The position numbers and the translations under genes are program-made. Below the pieces are notes generated by a model. It worked only from the letters and a program-made list of their open reading frames with translations, searched no databases and was not told the DNA's origin. Positions 57,428 through 64,000 of a stretch of DNA of 64,000 nt are shown here, piece after piece (the stretch's first letter is position 1; the number at the start of each line of letters is the position of its first letter). The DNA is taken from assembly GCA_009869945.1 (NCBI GenBank), contig WIXG01000190.1:1-64000 (forward strand), read 5' to 3'. This DNA is from Mesaphorura yosii (Eukaryota; Arthropoda; Collembola; Poduromorpha; Tullbergiidae).

Positions 57428-58278
57428 TTGGTTTCATTTCAACGCTAACACTGCCATTTTGCTTACAAAAGTCTGATGCCATTGTAATTGCATGAAGTAC
57501 GATTTTATAACTCATTACAAAATCTCTGCAATTTGTTAAATGCTGAAATGGAAGCCTAATTATGATTTACATCTGTCTGATCTATGTGGCACCAATTTAT
57601 TGTCTGCATGCATGAAGGTCAAAACATTCAACTGAGCACTGACTCGTCTGAAATCTGTCTCATTTCTACCAGCCAAAAAGCACCGCGAGAATGCGACGCA
57701 GAGTGGCAATGTGCGTCGTGAAGAGGTGACATCCTTCTCATTTGTTACGAAACGTTGACCAGACCTGCTGGCAGACATGCAAATGAGAAAATGGACAGCT
57801 TTGAGTAGTGACCCCTTGGCGTAGTAGTTTAGCGCGATGCAATACATTAGTACGCAGATTACGAAGTCTGTCGACAATTGAATCGAAACGGTGCGTTGCC
57901 GTCGCCAATTCGGTTGGATCTGTAGATTTGCGTTGACGAATTTTACAAAACAAGGACCAGCTTTTAGGTAAGTGTCTGAGTTCATTCCATGTAGTTCATT
58001 GTTGGACTTCTTAGCAGCCCATTTTCAACATTAGCTGTTTTCCAATTTTGCGAACCCAAAGGTGGCAGAATTAGTTTATTGACAAGCTGAATTGATTTTG
58101 GTTACTGACTTGAGACGACCGCTTCAGATCGTAAGTGTGGTAAATTATTAGCTCTTGTTAATTAATTGCGAGTTGTGCCCAAACCATTGCATGCATTCAT
58201 CATTAGATGTTCAATTCTGTTCGATTGTCAATCGATTTTGGTGTGTCTGTATTAATTGCAGATTCAACTCATTCAACA
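57428..58278. other. short intergenic spacer
   Basis: Lies between two same-strand genes. A 141-codon minus-strand frame at 57560-57985 has no motif or splice partners. An intron acceptor seems to precede the next gene's ATG (TTGCAG at about 58256-58261), so part may be 5' UTR. Confidence 0.4.
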
Positions 58279-59461
58279 ATGGCTTCCCAATTTTCTGCTA
58301 AGATTGATGAACAGGACACCCTTTACGAAGACAGTAAAAGAAGGGAGATGAAGAGGAAGGGTCCCCACAACATCGCCAGAGCCAGGTTCCCAGCATTTTT
58401 GAAACCAACAATGACATTCGCGAACACGATAAAGAGAAGATGGTCCCTGATGAACAGGATGTGGATTCCCTGTACAAGCTCAACGAATGCAGACCACAAA
58501 CAAAGGAGGAAATTGAGCGTGAGCTTGAGAGACTATTCTTCGCTGGCAAGGCTAAATGTCACAATGGACACGTATACAAGTGCATTGGTATGATGGGCCC
58601 GTGCCCCATTTGCAATGGACTTCAGTATGAGTTCTCACCTGATGAGCCACTTTTCAATTATGATTACAAGCTGGATCCACAAAACAATGACGAGATTCAA
58701 TCGCTTGGGTACCATCTGTAGCCTCAACCTTCAACATCATCTGGATTGCTCGTGCTCTCGAAGACAAAGTGTACGATCAAATCGAACATTATAGATTGTT
58801 AGTAGTCGCGCTTCAAGCAGAAAAGGAGGAGGGCTTTGAGAGGGCACCGAGTTACAGAACTGAATCATCGTTCAACACCTGACCATGGCTCCGCAACAGA
58901 CGAAGCTGAAAAGGTACCATCGGCACCACCCGAGAGCATTTTGCCCTTCTACATCGAACAACTCCTCGATATCGAACTTGAATCACGGACACATGTTGAA
59001 CATCATAAGTGCTCGTCAGCAACGCTTAGATTTGGACTCCCTGAGTGTATTAATCGTTAGTTCATTTTGTCTTTATGAATTTAACAGGCTTTCATAAGAG
59101 CTTTATTCTGCCGCCGTTTCCCTCTCTCACAATGGACGAAAAGATTGCTGTTCTCGACACCAGACACGCAAAGCAATGCGGACCAAGTCGCGTCAAGGAG
59201 CTTCTGAGAAGCGTGGAGTTCAGAGCCATACTTGAAACGTCCAAGAGATACCAACGCTTAAATCCTGTACCTGTGACTCTCAAGACAGACACAAGAGACA
59301 ACGAATTTCGTTTCCCGCGGGACCGCATTTGGACTGACATCAAAACAAAAGTGGAGGAAGAAATGGAGGCGAAGGCACGAAAGAAAATGGAGGTCAAAAT
59401 GAAGAAGCTGGGGGGGGGGGGGCAAGCAAAGAGGGACAAGGATGCAGACTCCCAACAGTAG
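58279..59461 (+). CDS. unrecognised protein, about 286 residues
   Basis: Coding sequence shifts frame several times, and GT-AG introns can reconcile every shift: exons 58279-58333, 58435-58587, 58722-58850, 58906-59055 and 59088-59461 (TAG). The last intron is only 32 nt. No family is recognised. The product starts MASQFSAKIDEQDTLYED, has a charged helical part (EEIERELERLF), then CHNGHVYKC. The C-terminal exon is basic and helical (VEFRAILETSKRYQRLNPVP; WTDIKTKVEEEMEAKARKK) and contains a run of 12 G at 59411-59422 coding four glycines. If 58588-58721 is retained, the frame continues through GPCPICNGLQYEF, making a CHxGH...CPxC zinc-ribbon-like motif, and stops at 58721. AATAAA at 59591-59596 supports a real transcript. 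Single-base assembly errors are the alternative explanation of the frame shifts. Confidence 0.5.
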
Positions 59462-59590
59462 ATCGAGGAATTTCAGACTTCAGGAAAGAGTTTGGAGTGT
59501 AGGTCTAATAATTAATTAACTAGTTAATATTCTACTACGGGAGGACTGTCAACAAGACTGATATTAGCATATTGCATACGTGTTGTGACT

Positions 59591-59596
59591 AATAAA
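59591..59596 (+). terminator. polyadenylation signal of the preceding unrecognised gene
   Basis: AATAAA 130 bp beyond the TAG at 59461. Confidence 0.5.
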
Positions 59597-60517
59597 TTCG
59601 GTAAATTTTGTTACATTCAGAATCTCGTGAGGTGATGAAATGCTTCGACCAAGTTTGTCAAGAGCCCGTCATTCACGGCACAAACAGTAGCGGATCAGTC
59701 AGATAGTCATACTTCAGGGGTAAGGGTTTTATTCCACTCACTCCTGGTGTAGACAAAGAGTTTAGCGCGTAAATTCCACTCCCTGTTTGTTCTCATAGAG
59801 GTCCTTGCGTTTTCATCCCTAAACCATCGACTGACTGTGCGGTGGACAGCAGCTCATAGCGTAGTCTTCTCAAATACCAGGCATATGTACCCCAAGTTCT
59901 TAAAATTTTATTCCAAATATTCGGTGAGAGTCTCATCAGACGCACGCGACTTCGTCCTAAGAATCTCACATTGCTTCCAAAGACTGTCTCCAGTTTGATC
60001 AGGCCTCACGAAATCTAAGCACAGATCGGTGACAAGATTGTGAAATTCACTCCGGTGCACGAACGCTTCTGAATATTGAATTTTAATTCATCCGGTAAGT
60101 TAGCTACACTACACTTTGTATATAGTCAGAAAAATCCACGCTTAATGAATGATTACACACCTCTTAAAAGTAACAACTTTCCGGTCTCCGATTTTTCACT
60201 GATAACAATTTTGTTTCTGCCTAGGTCGTGCAGTACACAGAATTGAAGCTTCCTCGGCACAGTCAGAATCACAACTAGAAAGAGTCTACTAATTTTATAC
60301 AACTGACGCAAATAACTTTCGGCTGGCAACTGGCAACCTCACACGCAAATTGTTCTGTGTATCTTGGAAATTTATGCGACAGCGAAGATACTTTAAATCA
60401 GAAGCAATTATGTGAAGTGAAAATATCCAGGTTCAAGACGGGAAACCATTCGAATTCCATATTCTAGTATTGGATAAACTAGCTTCGAGTGAATTGCTGA
60501 CGCAAGTAATTTCAACG
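59597..60517. other. intergenic region and probable 5' UTR of the RAD21-like gene
   Basis: No coding exon found. A GTAAGT-type donor near 60096 and a CAG acceptor at 60430 could bound a 5' UTR intron. I looked here for a cohesin RAD21 N-terminal domain and found none. Confidence 0.4.
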
Positions 60518-62079
60518 ATGGCGAATGATCCTCCAGATTACGCGGAAGCTCAAGTGAACGACTTGATGAGCGCTGTGTACAATAATGCGAATGGAGAGTA
60601 CGTGTACTTACTGCAGTTGGGAAGTGAAGGTGAAATAATAGGAGCCTCTGATGAACAAGGATTACAATACGTAATTCTAAAGACCGATGATAATGATGAA
60701 GTGGAAGAAACTACTGAGATCAACATGGAATCAAATACAGAGCACTATGAACATCACAATCAGAATGGGTCTGAAGACGTGGGTTCTGAGTACGAGGAAC
60801 AGATCTTCGGCGGAGTTAGCGAGGAGCAAGATGAACACGAACACGAAGGAGAAGGAATGGACAATGAACAAGTGTCCGCTGCTACAAATTTACTGGAATT
60901 TCACAATCAACAGCGATCTTCTGCCTCTGAATCGGAAATATTCCAACCGGTACTGCACCTCTGCACCGTTTTAGCTAGAACACATTACTTTAATACAGCG
61001 TTCAAATTACATCATGTTCTTGTTCAAATTCGCAGATGGAAACAACGGAAGACCAAAAGCCTGACACGGAGGAGCTGCTGAAGATACTTGAGACCGTGAA
61101 GGACGAAGTCGTTGATACAGTGAAAGAGGAGGTTATCGATGCAGAAACCGGGCAGGACCTCGAGCTCAAATTTTTGTCCCCCATACGAACGTACGGCAGC
61201 TTCTCTTCGTTAGTACCTAAGGTTGAAGTTAAAGAGGAGGATGCCCACGGCGGAACAGGTACGTTAATATTCAAATGAGGGAATGACGACTCCTGTTGTC
61301 GATAATAATTCTCATGTTCTTCATGATTTCAGGTTCACGTAAAACACAATCCTCAAGGAAGAAGCGAAGGGCCATTTTCGACCAGGTGAAAGTGATATCG
61401 AATTCTGAGTATAAAAAGCAGTTGCAAGACACTTCGGACATAGTGGGTATATTTGAGGTGGCTCCGAGGACGAAGAAAGCTATGTCTAATCTGTCATTTA
61501 GTGGTGTGGGGAAATACTTTGCCTATCCTGGTAAATACACGCCGAAAAATATTTCACGTGGCCGTTGTTCTTTAGGCACATGAAACTTTATTCGATTTGC
61601 TTCCTAGGTCGTAGAGTGCACGGAATGCCTCTTGCTCAACTCTTTTATACACGCCTAAAGGTTAACGTTGAACCGACACCTGACTCTCAAAAACCTCTGC
61701 AACCATTGGCGGCGGACTTAAGTAAGCTGAGTAAATCGTTTCAGTATATTCAATTTTCTTTTCTCAATTCTTACGAGTATGAATTTGTACTAACAAAATT
61801 GCCTGTGGTTAGGGACGCCCGGATCTTCCGATGTGCTAAATTCCCAACCTCCTCCCCTCGAACAGTACGGGTCGCACGAATGCGTGGAAACTGTGCTGAG
61901 AAAGACCGTAGACTCCTTCGACAATATGATCAAGCGAATGAATACGGATAAGCGCAAAGTAAATGACATGCATGCTTAGCCTCAAATTGATCAAGGAAAG
62001 AAAGAAATAACAATTTGATGTGATTTCGTTTTTTAATTAGCAACGCGAGCGGAAGCTGAAGACCAGCAATATTTCGTGA
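60518..62079 (+). CDS. protein with RAD21-like central segment, cohesin end domains absent
   Basis: Six exons in frame: 60518-60949, 61036-61258, 61333-61530, 61608-61721, 61813-61958 and 62041-62079 (TGA); 383 residues. Exons 1-2 are strongly acidic with Asn/His/Gln-rich stretches (ANGEYVYLLQLGSEGEII; GSEDVGSEYEEQIFGG). Exons 3-4 hold RRAIFDQVKVIS, then QLQDTSDIVGIFEVAPRTKK, GVGKYFAYPGR and LAQLFYTRL. In order and spacing this resembles the middle of RAD21/Scc1 (VDxxK...LxDxSDIV...APPTKxLM...GxxKLFxxP), the part that binds Scc3/SA. No N-terminal Smc3-binding domain and no C-terminal winged helix are present; the protein instead ends in a short basic helix (KTVDSFDNMIKRMNTDKRKQ). The ATG at 60518 was chosen as the first in frame; the frame is open back to an acceptor at 60430. 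The RAD21 link is by eye and needs a profile search. Confidence 0.55.
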
Positions 62080-64000
62080 CCCGGATTCCGTTAGGCAAAG
62101 TCCCTTGTTGGGATTTCTTCCTTGAAAGCATGTACATAATGATTGTTACTACAATCTAAAATTATGCAAAGAAGCCACCGTAGCGTGCCAAGAGAAATCT
62201 ACTGCATTGGTTCACTACATGAAATGCTATTCTGCTCTATTCTGTGTGGAGAACTCGCCGAAGCCGATGGTTTACGTCTCTTTTCTTACATAATTCTGTA
62301 GGTATGCTTTTAAGAACAGAAAGATTGATTTTAAAACGACTTTAATGAATTTTAATAAATAATATGATTTTATAATCCACTGTATTTTTTTCTGTTCTTC
62401 CGAGCCATCATGTTAGTCACTATCGCAACGCAGAATTGTGAAAATTAGCATGTGTCATGGAAGAAAGTCAGTTTGATTCGTGTTATGATTTCTCCAAGAG
62501 ATTTTCATTTTATTAAGTAACTTTCAGTAATTGCAATTACTAGAGCAGCAATACATAACAATAATATCAAGTAACAACACAACTTCCACATCACTCAAGT
62601 AGCGTTCATGCTTCAGGTCTATTTAAATTTGGATACGGAGGCAACTGGCTTGAAGAGGATTGTTCGACAGAGTTGAACGTTAGGTACTTGTTGAAATCAT
62701 TGTTAATTTCAAACGAACATCAGAGCGAATGGGAAAACAGAAAATGGCATCATACATTAGTTGTGCGTCAAACTCAACATTAAGTTGGAACAGTTATCTT
62801 CTTAATACGTACGTACGTTAATACTTGTAACAGAGGCATGGAAGTCAGGGGCCAGGGAAAGTAGTCCATAGTCAGTCTCTACCAATAAGAAGACTCAAAT
62901 GACGTCCTCCTTTGAATACAAGTCAGTTGCGAGCAATCCAAATCCAACCTCCGTGGAGTTATTAATTTAATATGAAGTAAGAAGGTACTGTGAGGTGACT
63001 AACAATGAACTGAACATATAAGCCTATGAATCGTATATTAACTTATGCATGAAATTAGCTAACAGGTAAGACACGGTGGCGTTTCATATAACACACTTCC
63101 TGCTCATCCTTAGTATTTGAAACTGGTTCCCTCACACTCGCGAGTCAAGACTCTGACGCTCGCGCTCTGCACTTGATCAATCAAAACTCAACAATTAATT
63201 GCAATTAATTATTGTAAATTAGTTCTCATTTGAGGTTTAGGCAGCACTAGGCATGCAGTCACTGTGAATGGGTTGAAGTTGAAGATGCCAATTCTGAAGA
63301 GCTCAATATCAATGGAAGAGTTCGAATCTTGAGGGAACTATTTTTCCGATGTCCACCACATTTGCTTCAAAAAACCTTTCATTTGCTAGTAGAATTACAA
63401 CAAATTATGTTGTTCTTGGTCTAATTTTTCGCAGAATTCGTTAACAATGGAAATGCTGGTGTAGAAGTTCAAGTGGAACTAGTCGGAGGAATGCGCCTAT
63501 CTGCTAGGATGATTTAAAATGTGAATTTATAAAGCGCGATAGAGTACCTAATTACCGTTAATAGTACGTAAAGAGTTCCAGAATGAACAACACTTCAGAA
63601 GACAGATTCTGAGTCAGTAACTTCACTTTCATTGCATAAAGGTTGAAGATCAATTCCTTAGAAAGAAGCGGATACAGTCCACCAGTGGGCTGGGGCACTC
63701 AATTGTGAGATTAGGAAAATTCCGCTTCATTTTGGATATCAAAGAGTGGACTAGAATTGTCAAGAATAGTCAAAATAGTCTATAAATTTTAAACTGGAGT
63801 TAATATGGTTTCAATCTATAGTCGTTTTCTGTGTCTGCTCAATCTAGAATAGTTCACCGTAGATTTGAAACTAGATAGCTGTAGCTCCAAGTGATGATAT
63901 TTCTCTTTAGTTAAAGATAAAATAGTTTCGATTGACTACAAGAAGTTTAAAACCACGATCCACTCCCCAGTTTAGACGTGAGCCCACCCAACCCTTTCCC
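62080..64000. other. 3' flank with no gene seen
   Basis: AATAAA at 62354-62359 is the likely polyadenylation signal of the RAD21-like gene. The remaining 1.6 kb is AT-rich, with TACGTACGTA near 62808-62817, and no exon could be supported on either strand. Confidence 0.45.

Noticed and set aside
58279-58740. Frameshifts in the 286-residue gene as proof of a pseudogene
   Set aside because: GT-AG introns restore the frame at every shift and an AATAAA follows; decay or sequencing error remains only an alternative.

Overview
The window is invertebrate animal nuclear DNA. Every recognisable gene is broken up by phase-consistent GT-AG introns, the encoded families are metazoan (PCTAIRE kinase, ELMO-domain protein, DNAJC21, collagen prolyl 4-hydroxylase, apolipoprotein-D-type lipocalin), and polyadenylation signals follow several genes. 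Introns run from about 50 bp to several kb. Core-promoter candidates pair a TATA box with a TCAKTY-type initiator. These traits fit an ecdysozoan or similar invertebrate; I cannot fix the phylum. No rRNA, tRNA, CRISPR or bacterial-type gene was found. Gene models were built by hand from splice motifs and frame continuity, so exon ends are predictions.

Layout. 1-1694 (-): 5' half of a 4-hydroxy-2-oxoglutarate aldolase-like gene that runs off the left edge. 2587-14611 (-): a 14-exon gene for a ~1560-residue coiled-coil protein ending in a fibronectin III domain; one of its introns holds a 2.5-kb TTAA-flanked inverted-repeat transposon. 14612-31299: about 16.7 kb with no gene I can support. 31300-32776 (+): ELMO-domain protein, followed at once by further phase-consistent exons to 35154, which may be the same gene. 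36269-42991 (+): a PCTAIRE-type cyclin-dependent kinase with two alternative first exons. 45028-46777 (-): a lipocalin, convergent with the kinase. 49385-51509 (-): DNAJC21. 52739-55355 (+): prolyl 4-hydroxylase alpha. 55531-57427, 58279-59461 and 60518-62079 (+): three genes I cannot name, the last with a segment like the Scc3/SA-binding part of cohesin RAD21. 62080-64000: no gene seen.

The genes share no one pathway. Housekeeping functions (ribosome biogenesis by DNAJC21, collagen hydroxylation, glyoxylate/hydroxyproline metabolism) sit beside signalling genes (PCTAIRE kinase, ELMO-type GAP) and secreted proteins. The most unusual points are the transposon whose end lies a few bases from a splice acceptor, a transposon reading frame interrupted only by TGA, introns of 32-33 nt, and the RAD21-like protein that lacks both terminal cohesin domains.
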